DNA of 63,925 bases from Chloroflexota bacterium. GTDB lineage: Bacteria; Chloroflexota; Anaerolineae; Promineifilales; Promineifilaceae. Positions 18,653-26,222 of the stretch are shown one piece after another (position 1 is the first letter of the stretch; the number at the start of each line of letters is the position of its first letter). A program made the translations under genes and the position numbers. The DNA lies in NCBI GenBank assembly GCA_022616275.1, contig JAKEFB010000108.1, forward strand, positions 1-63,925. The letters are read 5' to 3'. The notes beneath the pieces were generated by a model. It was not told where the DNA came from. It saw nothing but the letters and a program-made list of their open reading frames with translations, and ran no database searches.

Positions 18653-20158
18653 CTAACTATCAATGGAATTCTGCTCGCTGTGAAGCAGAAGTGGCAGGTC
18701 TAGGAGTTCGTCCAGGGGAGTGATTTCATAAGCACCCATATCAATGCGTCCGTTTTGGATGCGGCTGTTGCCGTCAAAGTCCACACTGCCGGCCGCACTC
18801 AAGTTTTCGCCCTCGTCAACGGCCAGCGACGCGCCTGGCACGTGGAGGTCAGGGATAGCTGTGCTCAAGAACTGGGGATTGACAAATTGCGAGTTCGGAT
18901 CATTGCCCGTGCCGCGCCGGTAGGCGTCAAAACCCTGATAATAGACACCCTTCCAGCCCCACTCGCTCGAATCGATCCCGGCCTGGGAGAAGTACAGGTT
19001 GTAGTTCACCACATTATCTTCGTTCTCTACGTAATCATTGCTCATGAACAGGCTTTGCTCGTTGGCGTAGAAGATGTTGTTCTCAATCAAGTTGTCGTGG
19101 GTATTGAATTGGATGAACAACTCGCCGGTTCCATCCTGGTTGGTGTCATTTTCAAAGAAGGTGTTGTTGACGATATAGCAATGGTGCGTGCTACCCCGTT
19201 GCCTATCGTAGCCACCCATGGCCAGACCGGCAACGTGGTTGTGGTAAAGGAGGTTATTACGTACCGTCACGTAGCTGGTAGACCGGCCGGCGTGTTCGCT
19301 GGCAATTTCAATGCCAAAGTCCGACTGGTAGACCCGGTTGCGCTCGATGACGATGCGCGTGCCGCCGTCCACGTAGATGCCGGCCGCGTTCTGCTGGCCC
19401 CCGTAAGCTGGGTTAGTAATTGTGTCTATGTTATAAACGATATTTTGGCTGACGATGCCATCCCGCGCCTGGTCGTAAGCGGGGTCAGGGACCGTCCCCT
19501 CGAAGCCAATGAGGTCTATGCCAATGTTATCGTTGTCGTAGACCATGTTGCCAGTAATGGTGAAAAGTTCCACGTTGCCATTGAGGACCAGCGCCTCACT
19601 GTTGCCCAGCTTCAGGTCGTGCAGTTCGTTGCCCTCAATCAAAATGTCATGAATGGACTGGGGTGCTTCTGTGCCATAGACGGCAATGCCGTGCGCGTTG
19701 CCGTCCGGGCCGGCGTTGGTTTCAATGTGGTGAATGTGGTTGTTCTTCAGTTGAAGGTGATGGGCGGAGCCGGTGACGAATATCCCGACCGGCGTGCGGT
19801 CGGCGTCGGTTGTGCGATAATTACGCAACTCGAAGCCGTCTATGATGAGGTAGCTCTGGCTATCAATGAGGAAGAGGCCGTTGTCGGCCGCGGGAACAGC
19901 CAGGTTACTCCCGTCGAGCACGGCCGTTTCGCCCGGATAGCTCTGGAAGGTAATATACCCGTCGGCCGCAGAGCCGGCGGTGTTGATTGCCACCGGCTCG
20001 GTATAAACTCCACTGCGCACCAGCACGGTGTCCCCGGCCGAAACGTGATCGGCCGCGTACTGGATAGTCCTCCAGGGTCCATCCAGAGTGCCGGGATTGT
20101 CGTTGTGCCCGGTAGTGGCGACGTAGTACATGTTATTGTTTCTCGCCGGTTCCACCAA
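18653..20158 (-). CDS. Right-handed parallel beta-helix protein without signal peptide
   Basis: About 500 residues. The N terminus (YYVATTG, then GTLDGPWRTIQYAAD) is the usual opening of secreted beta-helix proteins and PL9-like polysaccharide lyases: it begins an array of short strands with Asn ladders (NNHIHHIE, GNELHDL, NNLLYHN, VNNTFFEN, ENNIFYAN) that runs to about residue 470. The C-terminal QNGRIDMGAYE segment is a common beta-helix cap. Members of this fold bind or cleave polysaccharides. No signal peptide is present with any start (TTG 20158, GTG 20155, or the internal ATG before YYVAT), which is unusual. It lies 17 bases behind the sugar-binding-like gene on the same strand, so the two are probably cotranscribed. 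No catalytic residues were assigned, so enzymatic function is open. Confidence 0.8.
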   Translation of the reverse strand: MVEPARNNNMYYVATTGHNDNPGTLDGPWRTIQYAADHVSAGDTVLVRSGVYTEPVAINTAGSAADGYITFQSYPGETAVLDGSNLAVPAADNGLFLIDSQSYLIIDGFELRNYRTTDADRTPVGIFVTGSAHHLQLKNNHIHHIETNAGPDGNAHGIAVYGTEAPQSIHDILIEGNELHDLKLGNSEALVLNGNVELFTITGNMVYDNDNIGIDLIGFEGTVPDPAYDQARDGIVSQNIVYNIDTITNPAYGGQQNAAGIYVDGGTRIVIERNRVYQSDFGIEIASEHAGRSTSYVTVRNNLLYHNHVAGLAMGGYDRQRGSTHHCYIVNNTFFENDTNQDGTGELFIQFNTHDNLIENNIFYANEQSLFMSNDYVENEDNVVNYNLYFSQAGIDSSEWGWKGVYYQGFDAYRRGTGNDPNSQFVNPQFLSTAIPDLHVPGASLAVDEGENLSAAGSVDFDGNSRIQNGRIDMGAYEITPLDELLDLPLLLHSEQNSIDS

Positions 20159-20175
20159 TCGACCACCGGATAACC

Positions 20176-21387
20176 CTACCCGGTTAAAACCCTGTTTAAC
20201 TGGTGGGCTAACGGTTCCAAATGCTCTTGTAGAAGATTATCCAGATCTGCGCTCGAGTCTGTCACTATCTCTGTAGCAATCTGGTTGAGGGCACGCCCCA
20301 GTCTGTGCTCAATCCTGGTCCATAGAGATACAGCGTGATGGGCACGGCCGGTACGCATCACGTGGGCAATGGTTGAAGCCAGGGAATCTGGCCTGAATGA
20401 CGATGGTGACAACGCCTCCAACCGAACCGGTAGGGCCAGCTCTTCGGCCAGATAAGTGGTCTGAAATTCCAGGCTGGTCAAGAATTTAACCAGGTCAAGG
20501 CAGGTCCGCTCCAGCTGGTACTCATGAACGTGGTTCCAGATGACCAGATTGTCGCCACCTATCCAAGGGACACCTGGAGGAGGCGCCACCCCAAGTTGAG
20601 TGCGAACTTCCGTGTGCCCATTGGCCGCTTGCGCCAGTCCATAAGGTACTTCTGCACCAGCAATAAGGACGGCCGCCTTTCCCTGTGCGAACAGGGTGAT
20701 AGCTTGTTCGGCATTCAGCTCAGGTATTGAAGATGGGAGGAAGCGATAAAGTTGAAAAAATGACTTCAAGCCGGCCAGTGATTGGTGGGAGTTGAACAGG
20801 ACTTGTTTGCCATCGTGGCTGATAAAATCCCCTCCTGCTCCCCATACCCAACTGGCGATGATGTGGATTAGATCGGGATAGGGGGCAGCTGTTGGAATAA
20901 TCCAGGGTACCTCGACCCCGGCTGTTTGCAGGGCATGGAGGGTTTGGGCCATGTCGGCCGCCGTGGCAAAGGCCGTTCGTTCGCCAACGCCGGCCTGCTC
21001 TAGCAGATCACGCCGGTAACAGATGACGAAGGTATAGGCTGTCCAGGGAATGGTCCATACCTGTGAATAGCCCGGCAGGGTGGCGCTTTGCCAGGCTGGT
21101 GGCATAAAAGCATCTGGCGCACCAATTGCAGCTAGTTCTGGCGGGGTAAAGGGGCGCAAGGCCCGCATGGCGCTCAACGATGACCCCCAGGTGGAACCAA
21201 TTTGCGAGATGTGGGGTCCCTGTCCATAGATGGCGACACTGAATAATTTTGACCATGCCTCATCCCAGCTCATTCTGGTCAGCTTTACCTGGGCATGACC
21301 TTGCTGCTCAAATGCTTGTAAGAGTCTGGTAAGCGTTAGAATGTCATCCGGTAAGTCAGCAATGACAGAAAACTCGATCTCGTTCAT
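20176..21387 (-). CDS. Family-1 extracellular solute-binding-like protein lacking a signal peptide
   Basis: 403 residues resembling ABC sugar-binding proteins: an N-terminal beta-alpha unit (EFSVIADLPDDILTLTRLLQAFEQQ), the SWDEAWSKLFSVAIYGQGPHI segment that usually follows, a hinge region near PWTAYTFVICYRRDLLEQAGV, and the ALFAQGKAAVLIAG motif typical of the C-lobe. It starts directly with the first strand. An in-frame stop at 21418-21420 excludes an N-terminal extension, so there is neither signal peptide nor lipobox. No permease is adjacent. It may be a cytosolic sugar sensor or a former domain of a larger protein (inference). The sequence TGCGCAA just upstream resembles part of the palindrome at the promoter of the 26-kb operon. 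Probably cotranscribed with the beta-helix gene. Confidence 0.75.
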   Translation of the reverse strand: MNEIEFSVIADLPDDILTLTRLLQAFEQQGHAQVKLTRMSWDEAWSKLFSVAIYGQGPHISQIGSTWGSSLSAMRALRPFTPPELAAIGAPDAFMPPAWQSATLPGYSQVWTIPWTAYTFVICYRRDLLEQAGVGERTAFATAADMAQTLHALQTAGVEVPWIIPTAAPYPDLIHIIASWVWGAGGDFISHDGKQVLFNSHQSLAGLKSFFQLYRFLPSSIPELNAEQAITLFAQGKAAVLIAGAEVPYGLAQAANGHTEVRTQLGVAPPPGVPWIGGDNLVIWNHVHEYQLERTCLDLVKFLTSLEFQTTYLAEELALPVRLEALSPSSFRPDSLASTIAHVMRTGRAHHAVSLWTRIEHRLGRALNQIATEIVTDSSADLDNLLQEHLEPLAHQLNRVLTG

Positions 21388-21603
21388 GGTTAATCTACAT
21401 GGAGTAACCGTTGCGCATTACGGAAATATAGCCTGTCCAAAACGTCATCAGGTAAGCTCGACTTTGTACAAAGCTCACAAACAGGAAAATTTGTAGAGAG
21501 ACCTCATTACCAGAGCACAGAAGGCGCATTAGCTAAAAACTTCGTTTCCCGATGGCAACTTTTTGAATATCGCAGAAAAACAGTGATATCCAAAAAGGCT
21601 TGA

Positions 21604-22638
21604 TTAATTCCATAGGTGGTCGAGTAGACATCTTGGACCCTGGATTAGAAATGTACAAAGTCGAGGTAAGAACAGACCATAAATATGCCAACGCCCCTGG
21701 CTGGGTATCTCACCCGGACTGTAGTTGAAGTACTCGTCGTCGCTTTCCAGGAAACGGTAGTAAAGCCGGTACGTGTCCAGCTCAGGGCCAGTGTCGGCGC
21801 CAAATAGAATCCGGTCAGCATAGTCAAGGCAAAAGCGACGGGCTGTATATGGCTGACGCCTCAGTTCGCAGGTGCGGGCGCTAATATCTACGTAAAAGTT
21901 GGGGCAATTATCCAGCAATTGCCCGATCCAACCAAGGTTTTCGGCGTAGCCGCCGACATGAGCGCCAATGAACTTCGTTTGTGGGTGGCGCTGCACCAGG
22001 TGGGCAAATTGCTCTATAATGGTCAGGAAAGCCGGGAAGGGAGGGCTGGGAAAGTGCCACTCGCGATGGACCTGGAACTCTCCCCTACGTTCGTTGCCAG
22101 GGTCCAGAGGGTCAAAGAAGGCGGCAGGATCGGCGACGTGAATGAGAACAGGGATGTTCAGTTCGGCGGCCGTCTCCCACAAGGGCACGAGACGGGAATC
22201 GTTCACTGCTACCAGGTGGCCGCGTTGATCGCGCCCGCGCGGGCCAAAGACTTTCCAGATTTTCAAGCCTTGCGCGCCCCAAGCCACCTGCGCCCGCAGC
22301 CGGCCGGCGGCCGATTCTCCAAAGCGGTTGCCCTGTTCAGGCCAGACGTCCCAGTTGACACCGCCGAAGAAGTAAAAGCGATCAGGGACGGCAGCTTTGA
22401 ATTTGTCTAACCACCCCTGCAGAATGTCTTCACTCCAGCTCCCGTCCAGGTCCATATAGCAAAGCACGCCGGCCGCGTCTAGCGCCTCGAGCAATTCAGC
22501 TACTGGTCGTCTGTGCCATCCCCCGCCAAAGCCACCACCCAGATGGTTGTGGGTATCAATCACCGGGAAACGTGGCCTGGTGGTGATGGTTGTCTTCGTG
22601 ACCAGTTTCGGCTGCGGCCGGTATTCTGTCAGTAACAT
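21604..22638 (-). pseudogene. Amidohydrolase-2 family protein, decayed second copy with altered C terminus
   Basis: 344 residues and closely similar along most of its length to the intact amidohydrolase at 28.9-30.0 kb: same opening (EYRPQPKLVTKTT), metal-binding DTHNHLGG, GAQGLKIWK, LIHVADP, FIGAHVGGY, DISAR and LFGADTG motifs. Homology stops after IYGLFLP. The intact copy continues with a helix ending in NARRVLHLNG, while this copy runs into about 20 unrelated residues. The metal ligands remain, so residual activity cannot be excluded, but the missing C-terminal helix and the ruined upstream regulator suggest a relic. It lies in inverted orientation to the intact copy and is preceded by the deoR fragment, as in the functional operon. 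Confidence 0.7.
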
Positions 22639-22646
22639 AACCTATC

Positions 22647-22802
22647 CTAAGCCAGATAAACTTCCAACCCCTTCTCCCGCGATTCGGCCACGGTTGTCGG
22701 GGTCAGCTTTCTGTCGGTCACGATAACATGCGCTGCTGTGACCGGTGCCAGAAAGACGGCGCTGACCCGGCCGAACTTGGTGTGGTCGGCCACGACAACA
22801 CA
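22647..22802 (-). pseudogene. C-terminal fragment of a DeoR-family regulator
   Basis: The last 51 codons of a DeoR regulator: VVVADHTKFGRVSAVFLAP, AAHVIVTD and KGLEVYLA align with VADHSKLGQVSTVFLAP, AAHVLVTD and KGLKVHLA of the intact regulator at 28.1-28.9 kb. The HTH and most of the sensor domain are missing. Homology ends at the junction with the plus-strand transposase fragment starting about 22803, so an insertion or deletion tied to that element probably removed the rest. The stop lies 8 bases before the start of the amidohydrolase copy, preserving the gene order of the functional operon. Confidence 0.75.
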
Positions 22803-22946
22803 ACCAAAGCACCACGATACCTGACCTTTCATCCCCGGGAAAAGCTGGAGCTGTTGCAGGCAGCTCGTCAATATCAGCAAACACAGTCTTTCAAGGAACG
22901 GTACAAAAAGCGCGCGGGCATTGAGGCCAAGCTGCCTTTACGGTAG
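22803..22946 (+). pseudogene. IS1182-type transposase fragment
   Basis: The frame contains RYLTFHPREK, AARQYQQTQSFKERYKKRAGIE, which matches the region before the last catalytic Glu of IS1182-family DDE transposases (typically FKxRYxxRAGIEGT). The expected continuation after RAGIE is absent and the frame stops after five more residues. Only about 45 codons of a protein of roughly 450-500 residues remain. The left boundary coincides with the break in the deoR fragment. Confidence 0.6.
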
Positions 22947-22990
22947 TAAACCTCTATTTGGATGAGGTCCTGGCCGATGCCATTCGCTGA

Positions 22991-23116
22991 ACGGTGCAGA
23001 AGCTGGCCGGCCACGTCGACATCTCTACTACGACCCGCTACGACCAGCGCGGCGAGTGGGTCAAGCAACAGGTGGTTGCCGCCGGCCGCGGCCGAGCCAG
23101 AGGAGAAGGAAGGTTA
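22991..23116 (+). pseudogene. Tyrosine recombinase (integrase) C-terminal fragment, copy 1
   Basis: VQKLAGHVDISTTTRYDQR is the C-terminal box of phage-type integrases, with the LxGH motif and the nucleophilic Tyr in TTRYDxR. The nucleotide sequence from cgctacgacc to ggccgagc and agaggagaagga is repeated at 46687-46800, where the frame continues intact to a stop. In this copy about 35 bases (encoding ALLHVPYQRR) are missing, which shifts the frame. The rest of the integrase is not present upstream. Confidence 0.65.
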
Positions 23117-23162
23117 ACCGGGCGGCCGGGTTGCCGGCCCCACGAAGGGCCGCTTGATAACT

Positions 23163-23358
23163 GCTACAACTTTCACAAGCGCTTTCCGTGGGGAGGGGGT
23201 GACCGACCTTTGTACCCGACCAAACGACATGGCTCACCTGCCCATGCCGGAGGGCCGAGCCGCCTCATTCCCCGCGCCGTTAAGCGAACAATGACGAAAC
23301 AGTAAAAAGATCATCATAGGTAAAGTATGATGATCTCCTCGACTTCATTACGCTTGCC
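23163..23358 (+). repeat. Repeat block A, left copy: IS4-like transposase tail plus palindrome
   Basis: This block is homologous to 48045-48252. Both contain actttcac, gaccgacct, cgacatggc, ccccgcgccgt(t/c)aagcga and a(a)aaagatcatcata, followed by the palindrome and ctcct..acttca(t/c)tacgcttgc. The right copy reads as a protein tail ending NRINPRAVKRKTAKH, which resembles the C termini of IS4-group transposases (NPRxVKRK). In this left copy the frame is shifted, with PRAVKRTMTKQ in another frame. Similarity stops after cgcttgc. Confidence 0.6.
23308..23336. repeat. Perfect 11-bp palindrome, left copy
   Basis: agatcatcata, 7-base loop, tatgatgatct. It directly follows the stop codon of the transposase-like tail and is preceded by a run of A, so it may terminate transcription or mark the end of a mobile element. 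The counterpart at 48201-48229 keeps the same 29-base span with one mismatch in the stem. Confidence 0.7.
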
Positions 23359-23398
23359 ACTGAGGTGACATCGAAACATCGGGACATCGTCACACATA

Positions 23399-23641
23399 AT
23401 GTATTCTGAGCTATGCGCTCACGTTTTACGCCACTATGCCGCTCTCGAGAATAAACCTCCGATCCATATCCGCAACGCTCCGGAAGCGAGTTTAAACTCT
23501 GTCTTTTTGGAAAAATCAACCTGGGCAGAACTGATGGGCTGCCGCGTCACCGAGAGACGACCCACTAGCGCCATTTTAGAACAACAATTGCGGGCGTATT
23601 TGGGTTTGCCGTTGCCGAATGTTGGCGCGGATAGCCAATAA
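23399..23641 (+). CDS. Small hypothetical ORF, doubtful
   Basis: 80 residues, not recognised. The middle part (STWAELMGCRVTERRPTSAILEQQLRAYLGLPLPN) looks protein-like and amphipathic, while the beginning is low in confidence. It lies between block A and the leaderless small gene, where the right-hand copy of the module has unrelated sequence. It may be the end of another broken mobile gene. The remaining sequence to 23820 shows no other supported gene. Confidence 0.25.
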   Translation: MYSELCAHVLRHYAALENKPPIHIRNAPEASLNSVFLEKSTWAELMGCRVTERRPTSAILEQQLRAYLGLPLPNVGADSQ

Positions 23642-23825
23642 GCTCGCTGTAGGAGTAAGCGCAGCCAGCACCGAAGCTCCGCAACTGATTGGTAGCCGGC
23701 GTTTGGAAGGCCATCCAGTAAAGCGCCGCGCGCCCACTCCCTGCCCCACTGCGTCATCAGGGGCGTTTTGCCGTTAGATCGGCGGCCTTACAGGACAAGG
23801 AGATAACTCGCTTTAAGAACAGATG

Positions 23826-23834
23826 TGCTATAAT
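23826..23834 (+). promoter_or_regulatory. Extended -10 promoter TGC-TATAAT, left copy
   Basis: TATAAT at 23829-23834 preceded by TGC. The ATG codons at 23838 and 23841 lie where transcription should start, so the mRNA is probably leaderless. No -35 consensus is present. The sequence gaacagatgtgc around it resembles a Gram-positive LexA box (GAACNNNNGTTC) with one mismatch. The same arrangement is conserved at 48431-48456. Confidence 0.55.
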
Positions 23835-23837
23835 TTG

Positions 23838-24128
23838 ATGATGGAACGCCCACCTTCCTCCGAGTTCACTGCTGGCGAAGAGCGTGCTGATGACCCTCTA
23901 GCGGTACACACCTGGCTGTTACAGGAACAGCAGCGCCTGGCAGAGGAGGTTGGTGAGCCGTTGTTTATTACCATTCGTCTGGTCTACGACGGCTTTATCG
24001 AGGTGGAAGTGCAAACATTCACCGATCGGCACGGCATGGCCGCCGGCTATTCATTGCCTGAAACTCTGGTAGCGGCCGTGGAAACCTTGCTTTACCTGGA
24101 CGAAGTTAGAGAGTCTCTCTTTCGGTAA
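23838..24128 (+). CDS. Small conserved protein, leaderless, copy 1
   Basis: 96 residues from ATG 23838 (an ATG at 23823 would place the -10 element inside the gene and is rejected). The family is not recognised. The first 30 residues are variable and polar. The rest (from LQEQQRLAEEVGEPLFITIRL) is nearly identical to the copy at 48.45 kb and predicts a helix, three strands (LFITIRLVY, GFIEVEVQTF, MAAGYS) and a C-terminal helix (LPETLVAAVETLLYLDEVRESLF). Differences between the copies concentrate in the N-terminal third, and the open frame is kept in both, which argues for selection on the C-terminal domain. Each copy lies behind block A and the palindrome. Confidence 0.7.
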   Translation: MMERPPSSEFTAGEERADDPLAVHTWLLQEQQRLAEEVGEPLFITIRLVYDGFIEVEVQTFTDRHGMAAGYSLPETLVAAVETLLYLDEVRESLFR

Positions 24129-24239
24129 ACGGCTACGCCTGGCGGCCAGGTAGACCAGTTTCGTTCCCTGCCCTAAAATTGAGAACCGGCATTGATATCG
24201 CGGCTGTTAGGCTATTGGGTCAAGCGGTATGGCTAGAAA

Positions 24240-24610
24240 AAGGAAGCAGCATACCGGATCCCGGCGGAAGCGGCGCGGAGCTGGTTAGCATCCTATGAAA
24301 GTGATAAGGTTGTCAAGGATTACCGCCGTCGCTATGGGGTGGCCTGGAACGTGGCCTTTGTGGAGCTGGAACTGTTAGGCGTACCCATTGACCCCGTTTA
24401 TAAAAAGGGCGTCCTGCAAGCGGCCGCCTCCCAGGCGGCTGCCAGACAGCGCATAAAAGTAGAGCAAAAGTGGAACAGGAACGACTGTTGGGTATCCAAT
24501 CGGATGATCACTTCGCCTTTATGGTCAGATACATCAGCAGCGGCGTGCCCTATGGCTTGACATGGGAGGAATGGGCCACATTGGAAGCATCCGAATTGGA
24601 GGAAGAATAA
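24240..24610 (+). pseudogene. Frameshifted hypothetical gene
   Basis: One frame reads RSWLASYESDKVVKDYRRRY, GVAWNVAFVELELLGVPIDPVYK and AASQAAARQRIKVEQK. At about 24478 the sensible sequence jumps to another frame: ERLLGIQSDDHFAFMVRY, SSGVPYGLTWEEW and SELEEE, ending at the stop 24608-24610. No start codon is available in the first frame after the TAG near 24237, apart from late GTG codons. Together the two parts look like one acidic protein of about 120 residues. Family not recognised; probably inactive. Confidence 0.45.
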
Positions 24611-24868
24611 TTATTCATGCTCGGGCTCGCGACCCCTTTCCTGGCCTGGACGAAGTTCCCGGCCGGCGAATCCTGAAGACCTGCGGCCACCTGGGACGGT
24701 GTGGCCTGCTCATTTCGAACAGGTTATCAGAATGCAGCCGCTGGACACAGTGCTGGCGCTTGTGGCCCAAACCATAGGAAGTGTGACCTACTACGGCGCT
24801 AAGCGGTGGCCACAGAGTATCAACAACCATAGCGCAGTGCGCGAAAACTCCAGGAGACAAGAAAACCA

Positions 24869-25696
24869 ATGTCAGAGATATCCCAACCCCAGACATGGCA
24901 TTATGGGCTGGTGGCCCGCTACTGGGCCGAGTTCAACGAGGGTGGCGACGATATTGATTATTACCGGCAATTCATCGAGGAGAATGGCGAGCCAGCGCTG
25001 GACTTAGCCTGCGGCGCGGGACGTGTGTTGCTGCCTTTGCTACGCGCCGGCCTGGATGTGGATGGCTGCGATATTTCGGCCGATATGTTGGCTTATGCCC
25101 GCCAGAAGGCAGAAATAGAGGGGCTATCGCTGCGACTGTACCGGCAGGCGATGCACGAGCTGGATCTTCCGCGTCGCTATCGCACTATCCTTATTCCTGG
25201 CTCTTTCGGGTTGGGCGGCGACCGGCGCCTGGACCGAGAGGCGCTGCGCCGCGTTTATGACCACCTGGAGCCAGGTGGCTTGCTTGTCTTCGACCACGAC
25301 CCGGCCTATAACGACCGCGACGGTTGGTTGTTGTGGTTGCGCGAAGAGCGGGAAAAATTGCCGGGTCCGTGGCCCAACCGCCAACCGCGCCCGATGGCCG
25401 ACGGCGGCGAGTTGGTGATGAAGATCCGGACGGTAGATATCAACCCCCTGGAGCAGCTCATGTTTCTGGAAGCGCGGCTGGAACTGTGGCGCGATGGCCA
25501 ACTGGAGGAGGCCGAGGAGTATCCTCTACGTGGCTGCCTGTATTTCAAGCCTGAATTAGTGCTGATGCTGGAGTGCGTGGGCTTCGAGGCCGTGCATGTG
25601 TACGGCGCGTACCGGCGTGAAGGGGCGACGCCGGAAGACAATAATCTGGTGTTTGTGGCGCGCAAGGCGGGGAGCGGTACGGCTTCTACTGCTTGA
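24869..25696 (+). CDS. Class I SAM-dependent methyltransferase
   Basis: 275 residues. Motif I ALDLACGAGRVLLPLL (about 43-58) and the acidic end of strand 2 in DVDGCDIS (about 62-69) identify a Rossmann methyltransferase. Motif III-like LEPGGLLVFDHD lies at about 131-142. The central DxGxGxG is intact, so SAM binding is expected. The C-terminal third (about 180-260) is the substrate cap and gives no clue to substrate. AGGAGA lies 12 bases before the ATG. It stands alone between mobile-element remnants and the catabolic operon on the same strand, with a 526-base gap behind it. Small-molecule methylation is the most likely role. Confidence 0.85.
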   Translation: MSEISQPQTWHYGLVARYWAEFNEGGDDIDYYRQFIEENGEPALDLACGAGRVLLPLLRAGLDVDGCDISADMLAYARQKAEIEGLSLRLYRQAMHELDLPRRYRTILIPGSFGLGGDRRLDREALRRVYDHLEPGGLLVFDHDPAYNDRDGWLLWLREEREKLPGPWPNRQPRPMADGGELVMKIRTVDINPLEQLMFLEARLELWRDGQLEEAEEYPLRGCLYFKPELVLMLECVGFEAVHVYGAYRREGATPEDNNLVFVARKAGSGTASTA

Positions 25697-26078
25697 ATTC
25701 CAGGCGAAGCGCCCTCGCGATTGAAAGTTTGGTTTTTGCGTAAATTCCCGAAAAGGCCCTACTCTAGCGAAGCTGTCAGGAACTGCCACTTGTTGGCTAT
25801 AAAGTAGGCCAATAAGGAAATAGAATTCGTCTTCTACGACAGGTTTTCTGCGACGCATCTGACAGACGAAATCATCCAGCAGCGAGCGCTAATCATTCAG
25901 GCAGAGAAGCGACGCCGGGCGGGGTTGCGGTAAGGTCAGCGTGATAAAGTAAAACGAGAGCGTTAAACGCCCCCTGGACCAGTGTAGCCTCTGTTTTATA
26001 GTGGTCTCCCTTAAAATCTCTGTGTCCCTTATCTGCTGTAAACCGATCAATGCGAGTGATTGTTTTTGATTGTTATTG

Positions 26079-26107
26079 TTGACATCTGCGCGAAAGCATT
26101 GTAAGAT
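26079..26107 (+). promoter_or_regulatory. Sigma70 promoter of the catabolic operon
   Basis: TTGACA at 26079-26084, 17-base spacer, TAAGAT at 26102-26107. This is a near-consensus promoter, leaving a leader of about 110 bases before the first gene at 26223. Confidence 0.75.
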
Positions 26108-26115
26108 GATTTACA

Positions 26116-26123
26116 TTGCGCAA
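26116..26123. promoter_or_regulatory. Palindrome TTGCGCAA at the transcription start, candidate operator
   Basis: The perfect 8-bp palindrome lies at the expected transcription start, followed by related half-sites (tgcaaattattgtgca). A repressor bound here would block the promoter. The DeoR-family protein encoded third in the operon is the obvious candidate (inference). Confidence 0.4.
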
Positions 26124-26222
26124 CTTCATGCAAATTATTGTGCAGTCGCGCGCCGCCCCTTGGTAACCTGACCAGACCCTTTTCGACGTTGTTTTCGAGT
26201 GATGCCGCCGTGAGGCTGCCGG

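Larger units (their letters stand above)
25697..26222 (+). other. Intergenic region upstream of the catabolic operon
   Basis: No complete gene. A 40-codon open stretch about 25806-25933 (ending DEIIQQRALIIQAEKRRRAGLR) looks like the tail of a broken gene but has no start. The right part is AT-richer and holds the operon promoter and a palindrome. Confidence 0.5.

Noticed and set aside
18755-20173. 472-codon plus-strand ORF opposite the beta-helix gene
   Set aside because: It is the complement of a repetitive beta-helix gene, is extremely rich in Val/Ile/Ala without domain pattern, and the minus strand has a clear family.
23823-23840. Upstream ATG (and 48436) as start of the small protein
   Set aside because: The codons MCYNL are encoded by the TATAAT promoter element itself. 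Conservation is explained by the promoter.
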